This document shows positions 51,299 to 60,193 of a stretch of DNA of 64,000 bases, piece after piece. This DNA comes from Streptomyces sindenensis (GTDB lineage: Bacteria; Actinomycetota; Actinomycetes; Streptomycetales; Streptomycetaceae): NCBI RefSeq assembly GCF_014649035.1, contig NZ_BMSG01000014.1, forward strand, positions 1 through 64,000, read 5' to 3'. The stretch's first letter is position 1, and each line of letters starts with the position of its first letter. The position numbers were made by a program, and so were the translations under genes. A model generated the notes under the pieces. The model was not told where the DNA came from. It saw only the letters and a list, made by a program, of their open reading frames with translations, and did not search any database.

Positions 51299-52666
51299 TC
51301 AGAAGAGCTTGCCGGGGTTGAGGAGACCGAGCGGGTCGAAGGCGGCCTTGATGGAGCGCTGCAGTTCGACGCCGGTCTCCCCCAGTTCGCGGGCGAGCCA
51401 CTCCTTCTTGAGGACTCCGACGCCGTGTTCGCCGGTGATGGTTCCGCCGAGTTCGAGACCGAGCGCCATGATGGCGTCGAAGGACGCGCGGGCCCGGCGG
51501 GACTCGTCGGGGTCGTGGTGGTCGAAGCAGACGACGGGGTGGGTGTTGCCGTCGCCCGCGTGGGCGCAGACGCCGATGGTGAGGCCGTACTCCTCGGCGA
51601 TGGCCGCCGTGCCCGCGAGCATCGCGCCGAGCTGCGAGCGCGGTACGCAGACGTCGTCGATCATCGTGGCGGACTTGACGGTCTCCAGCGCGGTGAGCGA
51701 CATCCTGCGGGCCTGGAGGAGGAGTTCGGACTCGGCCGGGTTATCGGCGGGGACCACTTCGGTGGCCCCGGCGGCGGCGCAGAGCTCTCCGACGGCGGCG
51801 AGATCGGCGAGCGGGTCCGGGGTGTCGAAGGCGCAGAGGAGGAGTGCCTCGGTGGTCTCGGGCAGCCCCATGGACGCCATCGCGTTGACGGCACGCACGG
51901 TCGTACGGTCCATCAGTTCGAGGAGTGACGGGGTGTGACCGCGCTCCATGATTCGGCACACAGCGTCACAGGCGGCGGCCGCGGAGGGGAACTCGGCGGC
52001 GAGGACGAGCTGCTGGGGCGGCTGGGGTTTGAGCGCGAGGACGGCCTTGACGACGATCCCGAGGCTGCCCTCGGAGCCGACGAAGAGCCGGGTCAGGTCG
52101 TATCCGGCGACGCCCTTGGCGGTGCGGCGGCCGGTGGTCAGGAGCCGCCCGTCGGCGAGGACGACCTCCAGGCCCAGTACGTACTCGGCGGTTACTCCGT
52201 ACTTCACGCAGCACAGGCCACCGGACGCGGTGCCGATGTTGCCGCCGATGGTGCACGTCTCCCAGCTGGAGGGGTCCGGCGGGTAGTACAGACCGTGTTC
52301 GTTCACCGCGCGTGAGAGCACCGCGTTGACGACGCCCGGTTCGACGACGGCGATCCGGTCGACCGGGCTGATCTCCAGGATCCGGTCCATCTTCACCAGG
52401 GAGAGCACGATGCAGCCGTCCGAGGCGTTGGCCGCGCCGGACAGGCCGGTACGAGCGCCCTGCGGGACGACGGGGACGCGCAGCGCGGTGGCGGTGCGCA
52501 TGACGTGCTGGACCTGCTCGACCGTGCGCGGGAGTACGACGACGGCCGGGGTGCCGGCCTCGCAGAAGCCCGCCATGTCGTGGGCGTAGGACGCGGTGAC
52601 GTCCGGATCGGTGATCAGCGCCTCGGGAGGCAGTCCCGCGCGCAGCCGTTCGAGGAGATCGCTCAT
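51299..52666 (-). CDS. FAD-linked glycolate/D-lactate oxidase (GlcD type)
   Basis: The 455-residue protein is a PCMH-type FAD enzyme: PQGARTGLSGAANASDGCIVLSL, YYPPDPSSWETCTIGGNIGTASGGLCCVKYGVTAEYVLGLEVV (FAD-binding), LTRLFVGSEGSLGIVVKAVL and C-terminal GEHGVGVLKKEWL. It should oxidise D-2-hydroxy acids such as D-lactate or glycolate, in the cytoplasm or at the membrane. There is no adjacent GlcE/GlcF. The start follows an AGCGATCTCC-like context; length is normal. Confidence 0.88.
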   Translation of the reverse strand: MSDLLERLRAGLPPEALITDPDVTASYAHDMAGFCEAGTPAVVVLPRTVEQVQHVMRTATALRVPVVPQGARTGLSGAANASDGCIVLSLVKMDRILEISPVDRIAVVEPGVVNAVLSRAVNEHGLYYPPDPSSWETCTIGGNIGTASGGLCCVKYGVTAEYVLGLEVVLADGRLLTTGRRTAKGVAGYDLTRLFVGSEGSLGIVVKAVLALKPQPPQQLVLAAEFPSAAAACDAVCRIMERGHTPSLLELMDRTTVRAVNAMASMGLPETTEALLLCAFDTPDPLADLAAVGELCAAAGATEVVPADNPAESELLLQARRMSLTALETVKSATMIDDVCVPRSQLGAMLAGTAAIAEEYGLTIGVCAHAGDGNTHPVVCFDHHDPDESRRARASFDAIMALGLELGGTITGEHGVGVLKKEWLARELGETGVELQRSIKAAFDPLGLLNPGKLF

Positions 52667-52757
52667 GATCCAAGCGTGTCACCCGGGGCCAATGGTGTGA
52701 ACCCGTGAGCGGGGGCGATCCCAAGGCGCGGTGTGCTCGTATGACTGACGCAGAGTG

Positions 52758-54437
52758 ATGGCCATGGATGTCATGCCGCAGCAGGGCCCGGAGTCCCGCC
52801 AGCCGCCCGAGCCGTCCGCCGAGGACCCTTACGCGCCGCCCGCCGAAGGCGCCACCGCGCTGCCCCCGCCGCCGCCCACGCTGCGGACGACGCTGCGCCG
52901 GGCCGCGTTCGGCGCGGTGGCGGCCGGGGTGCTGCTGGCCGGGGCGCTGGTGGCGGTGGACGACGGGGACGAGCGGCCGAAGGAGCCGGGCCCGGTCGAG
53001 CGGGCCGAGGCGGCGGCGACCGCCGGGTCCCCGGCTTCGCTCTCGGACCTCACCGCGCTGATCGGGGACCGGCAGAAGTGGGTGGAGTCCCATCCGAAGG
53101 ACGCCCCGTCCCTGGCCGCGCTCGGTACGGCGTACGTGGAGTGGGCGCGGCGCTCGGCGGACACGGCGTACTTCACCCGCGCCGAAGAGGTCCTGAAGCG
53201 TTCGCTGGAGGCACAGCCGGGCGAGCGCGGGAACGGACAGGCGTGGGTGGGTCTCGCCGCCCTGGCCAACGCCCGGCACGACTTCCTCGCCGCGAAGCGG
53301 TGGGGCGAGACGGTGAAGCAGCAGCAGCCGAAGACCTGGAGCGTGTACCCGGTCCTCATCGATGCCTACACCGGGCTCGGCGACCGGAAGGCGGCGACCG
53401 CGGCGACGGAGAAGTTCGGCGAGCTGCGCAAGGGGGTCCCCGCGCTGGCCCGCACCGCCGACCTCTACCGGGGCCAGGGCTGGCGCGAGGACGCGCTGGC
53501 CACCGCCCGGGAGGCGGCCGACCGGGCGACGCGGCCGGCCGAGAAGGCCGAGGCGCTGCACCGGCTCGGCGAGCTGGCCTGGGAGCGGGGCGAGCCGGAG
53601 GAGGCGGTGGCGCAGTTCGACGCGGCGCTGCGCACGGACTCCGCTCACCACGCCTCGCTGGCGGGCCGGGCCCGGGCCCTGGTGGCGCTGGACCGCACCG
53701 ACGAGGCGCTGGCCGCGTACCAGCGGGCGCTGGAACAGCTTCCGCGCCCGGAGTACGCGCTGGAGCTGGGCGAGCTGTACGCGTCGCTGGGGCTCGACGG
53801 GGACGCCCGCACCCAGTACGCGAAGCTGCGGAAGATGGTGGCCGCGGCGGCGAAGGACGGGGTCGACGAGTCCCTGGTGCTGGCCCGGTTCGAGGCGGAC
53901 CACGGGGACCCGGAGGCGGCGGTGGAACTGCTGCGGGCCCAGTGGCGGGGGCAGCACCGCAGTGCGGCGGTGGCGGACGCGCTGGGCTGGGCGCTGCACC
54001 GGGCGGGGAAGTCCGAGGAGGGCCTGGAGTACGCGCATCGGGCCGCCGACACGGGCGTGCGGAACGCCTCGTACGCGTACCACCTCGGCGTGATCCAGCG
54101 GGCGCTGGCGGACTACGGTCCGGCGCGCCGGAATCTGGAGCTGGCCGTGCGCACCAACCCGGCCTTCTCGCCGCTCGCCGCGCCGCTGGCGCGCCAGGCG
54201 CTGGACGCGCTGGGCGAGCCGCCGCCGGGCGGACCGGGCGAGACGCGGCAGCCGCCCCCGCCCCCGCCGCCGTCCCCCGAGCCGAAGCGGGAGCCGCAGC
54301 CGGAGCGGGAGCCGGAGCAGGAGAAGAAGCCGGAGGCCCCGGCCCCGGCGCCGTCGAAGGCAGCGGCCGCCCCGTCGACGTCCCCGTCGCCCACCGGGTC
54401 GCCCTCCGCGTCTCCCTCGGTGTCGAAGAGTCCCTGA
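52758..54437 (+). CDS. TPR-repeat membrane protein
   Basis: The ~559-residue protein has a Pro-rich cytoplasmic start, one transmembrane helix (AAFGAVAAGVLLAGALVAV) and about ten tetratricopeptide repeats (roughly 90-460). A long Pro/Glu/Lys- and Ser/Pro-rich C-terminal tail follows (~480-560). TPR domains bind partner proteins, so it is probably a scaffold on the outer face of the membrane. Of three in-frame starts (GTG 52755, ATG 52758, ATG 52764), the ribosome site is weak for all; I used 52758. Divergent from the GlcD-type gene. Confidence 0.83.
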   Translation: MAMDVMPQQGPESRQPPEPSAEDPYAPPAEGATALPPPPPTLRTTLRRAAFGAVAAGVLLAGALVAVDDGDERPKEPGPVERAEAAATAGSPASLSDLTALIGDRQKWVESHPKDAPSLAALGTAYVEWARRSADTAYFTRAEEVLKRSLEAQPGERGNGQAWVGLAALANARHDFLAAKRWGETVKQQQPKTWSVYPVLIDAYTGLGDRKAATAATEKFGELRKGVPALARTADLYRGQGWREDALATAREAADRATRPAEKAEALHRLGELAWERGEPEEAVAQFDAALRTDSAHHASLAGRARALVALDRTDEALAAYQRALEQLPRPEYALELGELYASLGLDGDARTQYAKLRKMVAAAAKDGVDESLVLARFEADHGDPEAAVELLRAQWRGQHRSAAVADALGWALHRAGKSEEGLEYAHRAADTGVRNASYAYHLGVIQRALADYGPARRNLELAVRTNPAFSPLAAPLARQALDALGEPPPGGPGETRQPPPPPPPSPEPKREPQPEREPEQEKKPEAPAPAPSKAAAAPSTSPSPTGSPSASPSVSKSP

Positions 54438-54462
54438 AGCGGAGGCCCGGGAACGACGGACT

Positions 54463-54499
54463 CCGCCGTGGTCCGAGGTACTGCCTCGGACCACGGCGG
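54463..54499. terminator. Bidirectional terminator between the TPR gene and hppD
   Basis: A perfect 16-bp inverted repeat (CCGCCGTGGTCCGAGG / CCTCGGACCACGGCGG) with a 5-base loop, followed by GCGTTTTCGC; between convergent genes. Confidence 0.88.
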
Positions 54500-54523
54500 C
54501 GTTTTCGCACCCGGAGGCGCGGA

Positions 54524-55669
54524 TCAGAGGTTGCCGCGCTTCTCCTGCTCGCGCTCGATCGCCTCGAACAGGGCCTTGAAGTTGCCCTTGCCGAAGCCCA
54601 TGGAGCCGTGGCGTTCGATCATCTCGAAGAAGACGGTCGGCCGGTCCTGGACCGGCTTGGTGAAGATCTGCAGCAGGTAGCCGTCCTCGTCGCGGTCGAC
54701 GAGGATCTTCAGCTCGCGCAGGGTCTCGACCGGCACCCGGGTCTCGCCGGCCCACTCGCCGAGGGTGTCGTAGTACGAGTCGGGGGTGTCCAGGAACTGC
54801 ACACCGGCGGCGCGCATCGAGCGGACCGTGGAGACGATGTCGTTGGTGGCGAGCGCGATGTGCTGGACGCCCGCGCCGCCGTAGAACTCCAGGTACTCGT
54901 CGATCTGCGACTTCTTCTTCGCGATCGCCGGCTCGTTGATCGGGAACTTGACCTTGAGCGTGCCGTCGGCGACGACCTTCGACATGAGCGCGGAGTACTC
55001 GGTGGCGATGTCGTCGCCGACGAACTCCTTCATGTTGGTGAAGCCCATGACCTCGTTGTAGAAGCCGACCCACTCGTTCATCCGGCCGAGCTCGACGTTG
55101 CCGACGCAGTGGTCGATCGCCTGGAAGGTGCGCTTGGCGGGCGGCTCGACGATCGGCTTGGCCGCGACGAAGCCGGGGAGGTAGGGGCCGTCGTAGCCGG
55201 AGCGCTCCACCAGGGTGTGGCGGGTCTTGCCGTACGTGGCGATGGCGGCGAGGACGACCGTGCCGTGCTCGTCCTTGACCTCGTGCGGCTCGGTGATGCC
55301 GCGCGCGCCGCGCTCGACGGCGTAAGCGTACGCGGCCCGGGCGTCCGGGACCTCGATGGCGAGGTCGACGACTCCGTCGCCGTGCGCGGCGACGTGGTCG
55401 GCGAGGAAGGTGCCCCACTCGGTGGAGGCCTTGATCACGGAGGTGAGGACGAAGCGGGCGGAGCCGTTGGTCAGGACGTAACTCGCGGTCTCGCGGCTGC
55501 CGTTCTCCGGTCCGGAGTAGGCCACGAGCTTCATGCCGAAGGCGGTCGAGTAGTAGTGCGCGGCCTGCTTGGCGTTGCCCACGGCGAAGACGACCGCGTC
55601 CATTCCCTTGACCGGGAAGCGGTCGGCCTGCGCTGCGGTGTCGGGGCTGGTGTGCAGAGTCTCAGTCAT
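54524..55669 (-). CDS. hppD: 4-Hydroxyphenylpyruvate dioxygenase
   Basis: The 381-residue enzyme has the two-domain vicinal-oxygen-chelate fold and the iron triad His187 (FQAIDHCVGN), His270 (GVQHIALATND) and Glu349 (FFEMIERHG), plus the C-terminal KGNFKALFEAIEREQEKRGNL, here split as GKGNFKALFEAIE. It converts 4-hydroxyphenylpyruvate to homogentisate in tyrosine breakdown (or ochronotic pigment formation). The ATG at 55669 is followed by a ~14-residue polar start. Divergent from the Lrp-type regulator gene; from memory of S. coelicolor it is activated by HpdA and repressed by HpdR. Confidence 0.95.
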   Translation of the reverse strand: MTETLHTSPDTAAQADRFPVKGMDAVVFAVGNAKQAAHYYSTAFGMKLVAYSGPENGSRETASYVLTNGSARFVLTSVIKASTEWGTFLADHVAAHGDGVVDLAIEVPDARAAYAYAVERGARGITEPHEVKDEHGTVVLAAIATYGKTRHTLVERSGYDGPYLPGFVAAKPIVEPPAKRTFQAIDHCVGNVELGRMNEWVGFYNEVMGFTNMKEFVGDDIATEYSALMSKVVADGTLKVKFPINEPAIAKKKSQIDEYLEFYGGAGVQHIALATNDIVSTVRSMRAAGVQFLDTPDSYYDTLGEWAGETRVPVETLRELKILVDRDEDGYLLQIFTKPVQDRPTVFFEMIERHGSMGFGKGNFKALFEAIEREQEKRGNL

Positions 55670-55741
55670 GTTCGAAGGCTCTCCCCGCATCGCAAGGTGC
55701 GCAATAGTTCGCGCTATCACTGGTCAATATGTGCAGTGAAT

Positions 55742-55754
55742 GGCCATGATGGCC
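55742..55754. promoter_or_regulatory. Palindrome in the hppD-hpdA intergenic region
   Basis: A perfect 13-base palindrome GGCCATGATGGCC, 73 bases before the hppD start and 38 bases before the regulator start. Its position fits an operator for the Lrp-type regulator and its autoregulation. Confidence 0.5.
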
Positions 55755-55791
55755 GGGCTATCTGTACAGGCTGACCACCGGAGGCGGGCCC

Positions 55792-56265
55792 ATGGCGATC
55801 GATCATCTGGACGGCCGGCTCATCGTGCTGCTCGCACGTGAGCCGCGCATAGGCGTCCTCGAAGCATCCCGGCGGCTGGGGGTGGCGCGCGGGACCGTGC
55901 AGGCGCGGCTGGACCGTCTTCAGTCGAATGGCGTCATCCGGGGGTTCGGCCCCGACGTGGATCCGGCGGCGCTCGGCTATCCGGTCACCGCGTTCGCCAC
56001 GCTGGAGATCAAACAGGGCCAAGGAGCTGACGTGCGGGCGCATTTGGGCGGCGTACCGGAGGTGCTGGAGCTGCACACGACCACCGGTCACGGGGACATG
56101 CTCTGCCGGCTCGTCGCCCGTTCCAACGCCGATCTTCAGCGAGTGATCGACCGGGTTGTCGGATTTGATGGCATCGTCCGGGCCTCCACGGCGATCGTCA
56201 TGGAGAACCCGGTTCCGCTGCGGATCATCCCGCTGGTGGAGCAGGCGGCCGCGGACACCGGCTGA
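55792..56265 (+). CDS. hpdA: Lrp/AsnC-family regulator of hppD (HpdA)
   Basis: The 157-residue regulator has an N-terminal helix-turn-helix (DGRLIVLLAREPRIGVLEASRRLGVARGTVQARLDRL, residues 6-42) and a C-terminal RAM effector domain (VTAFATLEIKQ, VPEVLELHTTTGHGDMLCRLVAR). It is divergent from hppD and, in position and type, matches HpdA of S. coelicolor, which activates hppD and represses itself (from memory). The effector is probably 4-hydroxyphenylpyruvate or a related aromatic. The GGCCATGATGGCC palindrome is a candidate site. Confidence 0.85.
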   Translation: MAIDHLDGRLIVLLAREPRIGVLEASRRLGVARGTVQARLDRLQSNGVIRGFGPDVDPAALGYPVTAFATLEIKQGQGADVRAHLGGVPEVLELHTTTGHGDMLCRLVARSNADLQRVIDRVVGFDGIVRASTAIVMENPVPLRIIPLVEQAAADTG

Positions 56266-56323
56266 GCCGGAGGGCCCGTCGACGTCGACGGAGCCGACAT
56301 CGACGGAGCCGAGGGAGTGCCGT

Positions 56324-56971
56324 GTGAGCTTCTGGGAGTATCTGACCACCCGCCACCAGCAACTCCTCACGGATGCGTTCCAGCACGTCAGCGCGGTTTT
56401 CCAGTGCATGGTCATCGCCACCGTGCTGGGTGTGGTCATCGGGGTGGTGAGCTATCGCAGCGGCTGGGGCGGCTCGCTGGCCATCACCTCCACGGCGACG
56501 ATCCTGACCATTCCGTCCCTCGCCGCGATCGGTCTGCTGATCCCGCTGGTCGGCCTCGGTGTCGCGCCGACCGTGATCACGCTGACGCTGTACGGGCTGC
56601 TGCCGATCGTCCGGAACTCCATCGTCGGGCTGCGGGGCGTCGATCCGTCACTGGTCGACGCGGCGACGGGCATCGGGATGTCGCGTACGGCGCGGCTGTG
56701 CCGGGTGGAGCTGCCGCTCGCCTGGCCGCCGATCCTGACCGGGATCCGGGTCTCCACGCAGATGCTGATGGGTATCGCCGCGATCGCCGCGTACGCCTCC
56801 GGGCCCGGCCTCGGCAACGAGATCTTCCGGGGGATCGCCTCGCTGGGCAGCGCCAACGCGATCAACCAGGTCCTCGCGGGCACGCTCGGCATCGTGATCC
56901 TCGCTCTGCTCTTCGACGCCGCGTACGTCCTGCTGGGACGGCTGACCATCCCGAGGGGGATCCGTGCCTGA
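56324..56971 (+). CDS. Glycine-betaine/choline-type ABC permease (ProW-like)
   Basis: The 215-residue permease has about six transmembrane helices and the OpuAB/ProW-type EAA loop in the form VDAATGIGMSRTARLCRVELPLAWPPILTGIRVS (read as ATGIGMSRTARLCRVELPLA). It works with the ATPase, the second permease and the binding protein encoded next. The GTG start follows GGGAG. The ATPase gene overlaps it by eight bases. Together they form an osmoprotectant- or carnitine/choline-type importer. Confidence 0.88.
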   Translation: MSFWEYLTTRHQQLLTDAFQHVSAVFQCMVIATVLGVVIGVVSYRSGWGGSLAITSTATILTIPSLAAIGLLIPLVGLGVAPTVITLTLYGLLPIVRNSIVGLRGVDPSLVDAATGIGMSRTARLCRVELPLAWPPILTGIRVSTQMLMGIAAIAAYASGPGLGNEIFRGIASLGSANAINQVLAGTLGIVILALLFDAAYVLLGRLTIPRGIRA

Positions 56972-58235
56972 GACCGAGACCGACCCGGCCGTCACGACGG
57001 AGGAGGGGCCCGCGGCCGCCTCCGGGGCCACCATCCAGCTGGAGAACCTCACCAAGAGGTACCCGGGCAACCCGAACCCGGCCGTCGACAACGTCTCCAT
57101 GGAGATCAAGGCGGGCGAGACGGTGATCTTCGTCGGCCCGTCCGGCTGCGGGAAGTCCACCACCCTGAAGATGATCAACCGGCTGATCGAGCCGACCTCG
57201 GGCCGGATCCGGATCGGCGACGAGGACGTCACGGACATCGACCCGGTGAAGCTGCGCCGCAAGATCGGTTACGCCATCCAGTCCTCCGGGCTCTTCCCGC
57301 ACATGACGGTCGCGGACAACATCGCCCTGGTGCCGAAGATGGTCGGCTGGTCGAAGTCCCGGGTGAAGGACCGGGTGGAGGAGATGCTCGACCTGGTGGG
57401 CCTGGACCCGCGCGAGTTCCACGGCCGCTATCCGCGCCAGCTCTCCGGCGGGCAGCAGCAGCGGGTGGGCGTGGCGCGGGCGCTGGCCGCCGACCCTCCG
57501 GTCCTCCTGATGGACGAGCCGTTCGGGGCGGTCGACCCGATCACCCGCGACCACCTCCAGGACGAGCTGATCCGGCTCCAGCACGAGCTGCACAAGACGA
57601 TCGTGTTCGTCACCCATGACTTCGACGAGGCGATCAAGCTGGGCGACCGGATCGCGGTGCTGCGGGAGCGGTCGCACATCGCGCAGTTCGACACCCCCGA
57701 GGCGATCCTCACCAACCCGACGGACGACTTCGTCTCCGGTTTCGTCGGCGCGGGCGCGGCCCTCAAACGCCTCAACCTCACCCGTGTACGGGACGTGGGC
57801 ATCGCGGACTTCCCGACGGTGACGGTCGAGGACCCGCTCCAGACGATCTTCAACAAGCTGCGCAACGGCCCGCACAACGAGCTGCTGATGCTGGATCGCC
57901 GCAGCCGCCCGTACAAGTGGCTGCGGCGCGGCGACCTGATGCGGGCGCGCGGTTCGCTGGCGCGGGCCGGGCAGCTGGTGCACGACACGGTGACCCGGGA
58001 CGCCACGCTGCACGACGCGCTGGAGGCGGTGCTCACGGACAGCGGGGGCCGGGTGGCGGTGACCGGGCGGCGCGGCGAGTTCATCGGGGTCGTCGACATG
58101 AAGACGCTGATGGACAACGTGCAGGAGCTGCTGGAAGCGGACCGGCTGACCGCGATGGAGCACCAGCACGAGCTGGAGGAGCGGCGCGTCCACCAGACGG
58201 AGCAGGAGCTGGAGGGGGGTGGCGGCGGAGTATGA
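56964..58235 (+). CDS. Glycine-betaine-type ABC ATPase with CBS domains (ProV-like)
   Basis: The 423-residue ATPase has Walker A GPSGCGKST, Q-loop YAIQSSGLFPHMTV, signature QLSGGQQQRVGVARAL, Walker B LLMDEPFGAVD, switch His VTHDFDEA and C-terminal CBS-pair-like sequence. This is the OpuA/ProV type, where CBS domains sense ionic strength or nucleotides. The GTG start overlaps the permease stop. The C-terminus is Glu/Gln-rich and coupled to the following permease by an ATGA overlap. Confidence 0.92.
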   Translation: MPETETDPAVTTEEGPAAASGATIQLENLTKRYPGNPNPAVDNVSMEIKAGETVIFVGPSGCGKSTTLKMINRLIEPTSGRIRIGDEDVTDIDPVKLRRKIGYAIQSSGLFPHMTVADNIALVPKMVGWSKSRVKDRVEEMLDLVGLDPREFHGRYPRQLSGGQQQRVGVARALAADPPVLLMDEPFGAVDPITRDHLQDELIRLQHELHKTIVFVTHDFDEAIKLGDRIAVLRERSHIAQFDTPEAILTNPTDDFVSGFVGAGAALKRLNLTRVRDVGIADFPTVTVEDPLQTIFNKLRNGPHNELLMLDRRSRPYKWLRRGDLMRARGSLARAGQLVHDTVTRDATLHDALEAVLTDSGGRVAVTGRRGEFIGVVDMKTLMDNVQELLEADRLTAMEHQHELEERRVHQTEQELEGGGGGV

Positions 58236-59101
58236 GCCCCAGTCATCGGTCCGGATCGGGCAAGGGTCCGGCGGCCGCGACCCGGCCGCCGGGCGAACAC
58301 GACGTCAAGGGCCACGCGTTCCACGACGAGGAGAGCGACCCCTCCCCCGCCCCGGCCGCGCCGGAGCGCCGGATCACCTGGCGGAAGCTGGTGGTCCTGC
58401 CGGCGGTGCTGGCCGTCATCCTGGTGATCACGTACGTCTGGATCACCAACATCCACCTGGACTCGATCGCGGAGAACTCCCTCTCCGGCGGAAATGTGCA
58501 ACTGCGCTGGTGGCAGCACGTTCGGCTGACGGCGATCTCGACGTTCTGGGTGCTGATCATCGCGATCCCGCTCGGTATCGCGCTGACCCGGCGGCGGCTG
58601 CGGAAGGCGGCCCCGGCGTTCACGGCACTGGCGAACATCGGGCAGGCGACCCCGGCGATCGGTCTGCTGGCGCTGCTGGTGATCTGGCTGGGCATCGGGC
58701 CGCGCACGGCGATCATCGGCATCGTGATCTACGCGGTGCTGCCGGTGCTCTCCAACACGGTGGCGGGCCTGCGGGCGATCGAGCCGAACATGATCGAGGC
58801 GGCGCGCGGGATGGGGATGTCGGGGCGGGGCGTCCTGCTGAAGGTGGAGCTGCCGCTCGCGGTGCCGCTGATCCTGGCGGGCGTCCGTACGGCCCTGGTC
58901 CTGAACGTGGGCACGGCGACGCTGGCCACCTTCGGCGGAGGCGGCGGGCTCGGCGACCTGATCACGTCGGGGATCCAGACCCAGCGGATGCCGGTGCTGA
59001 TCATCGGCTCGGTGCTGACGGTGGTGCTGGCGCTGCTGGTGGACTGGCTGGCCTCGCTGGCGGAACTGGCGCTGACGCCGCGCGGGCTGGAGGAGCGGTG
59101 A
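58232..59101 (+). CDS. Glycine-betaine-type ABC permease, second
   Basis: The 289-residue permease has a polar ~50-residue start, then about seven transmembrane helices and the EAA-loop form IEAARGMGMSGRGVLLKVELPLAVPLILAGVR, read as EAARGMGMSGRGVLLKVELP. It forms the transporter with the first permease and the ATPase. The ATG overlaps the ATPase stop (ATGA), and the stop overlaps the binding-protein start (TGATG). Confidence 0.88.
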   Translation: MSPSHRSGSGKGPAAATRPPGEHDVKGHAFHDEESDPSPAPAAPERRITWRKLVVLPAVLAVILVITYVWITNIHLDSIAENSLSGGNVQLRWWQHVRLTAISTFWVLIIAIPLGIALTRRRLRKAAPAFTALANIGQATPAIGLLALLVIWLGIGPRTAIIGIVIYAVLPVLSNTVAGLRAIEPNMIEAARGMGMSGRGVLLKVELPLAVPLILAGVRTALVLNVGTATLATFGGGGGLGDLITSGIQTQRMPVLIIGSVLTVVLALLVDWLASLAELALTPRGLEER

Positions 59102-60117
59102 TGAGGACGAGGACGACGAGGGGGACGAGGACGACGAGGGGGATGAGAGGGACGAGGGGGAGACTGCTGCTGATGGTGGTGCCGGTGCTGCTGCTGGGCG
59201 GCTGCGGGCTGAAGAGCGGTTCGCCGATGGTGGACGACGTGTCGCCGGGCTCGGTCGGGCAGGGCGAGCCGCTGAAGGGCGCAACACTGACGGTGACGTC
59301 GAAGAACTTCAGCGAGAACATCATCCTGGGCCAGATGACCGGCCTGATCCTCAAGGCCGCCGGGGCCGAGGTCCTGGACCGGACGAACCTGCCGGGATCG
59401 ATCAGCGCGCGCGAGGCCATCATCAACGGCGACGCCGATGTCCAGTGGGACTACACGGGCACCGGCTGGATCACCTTCCTGGGCCACGCGGACCCGATCG
59501 TCGACCCGGAGAAGCAGTACGAGGCGGTACGGGACGAGGACAAGGGCAACGGCGTGATCTGGCTGCCGCCGGCCCCGCTCGACAACACGTACGCGCTGGC
59601 GATCAGCAAGAAGAACAACGCGAAGTACAGACTCAAGACCCTCTCGGACGTGGCCGCCCTCGCGAAGAAGGACCCGGGCGCGGTGACGATCTGCGTGGAG
59701 AACGAGTTCGCCTCGCGCGACGACGGGCTGCCGGGCATGGAGAAGAAGTACGGGATGAGTATCCCGGCAGCCAACATCCAGAAGATGGACGCCGGGATCA
59801 TCTACACCCAGGTGTCCGAGTCCAGCTCCTGCCTGCTGGGCGAGGTCTTCACCACGGACGGCCGGATCAAGGCCATGAACCTGGACGTCCTGGAGGACGA
59901 CAAGCACTTCTTCCCCAACTACAACGCCTCCCCGGTCGTCCACGAGGCCACCTTCGAGGAGTACCCGGTGATCGCGGAGCTGCTGGACCCGCTCGCGAAG
60001 AAGCTGACGACCGAGGTCGCGCAGACGCTGAACGCCAAGGTGGACGTGGACGGCGAGGATCCGCACGAGGTGGCGAAGGAGTGGCTGGTGGAGGAGGGGT
60101 TCATCGAGGAGGGCTGA
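59101..60117 (+). CDS. Glycine-betaine/choline-type substrate-binding lipoprotein
   Basis: The 338-residue lipoprotein has an unusual Arg/Thr-Gly repeat start (RTRTTRGTRTTRG), a hydrophobic core and lipobox LGGC (Cys ~36). An OpuAC-type domain follows: LTVTSKNFSENIILGQMTGLIL, the segment DVQWDYTGTGWITFLGH and KPLTT-equivalent KKLTTEVAQTLNAKV. It delivers a quaternary amine or related osmolyte to the permeases. The 18-bp repeat at the start (59102-59140) is odd, but keeps frame and basic charge. Last gene of the four-gene operon. Confidence 0.88.
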   Translation: MRTRTTRGTRTTRGMRGTRGRLLLMVVPVLLLGGCGLKSGSPMVDDVSPGSVGQGEPLKGATLTVTSKNFSENIILGQMTGLILKAAGAEVLDRTNLPGSISAREAIINGDADVQWDYTGTGWITFLGHADPIVDPEKQYEAVRDEDKGNGVIWLPPAPLDNTYALAISKKNNAKYRLKTLSDVAALAKKDPGAVTICVENEFASRDDGLPGMEKKYGMSIPAANIQKMDAGIIYTQVSESSSCLLGEVFTTDGRIKAMNLDVLEDDKHFFPNYNASPVVHEATFEEYPVIAELLDPLAKKLTTEVAQTLNAKVDVDGEDPHEVAKEWLVEEGFIEEG

Positions 60118-60131
60118 GTTACAAAGAACCG

Positions 60132-60177
60132 TTGCAAAGATCTTGTTGCAAAAAAGTCTTGCAAAGGACTCTTTGCA
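60132..60177 (+). promoter_or_regulatory. AT-rich repeated operator before the ArsR gene
   Basis: Three copies of TTGCAAAG/TTGCAAAA start at 60132, 60146 and 60159, 13-14 bases apart. The last forms a palindrome TGCAAAG-GACT-CTTTGCA (60160-60177), 16 bases before the start of the ArsR-family gene. The arrangement fits an autoregulatory operator for that repressor. Confidence 0.65.
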
Positions 60178-60193
60178 TCTCTACTGTCGAAGC

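Noticed and set aside
52755..55774. Plus-strand 898-residue frame in the TPR/hppD region
   Set aside because: It starts in a shadow frame of the TPR gene and crosses hppD in antisense; both real genes are intact.
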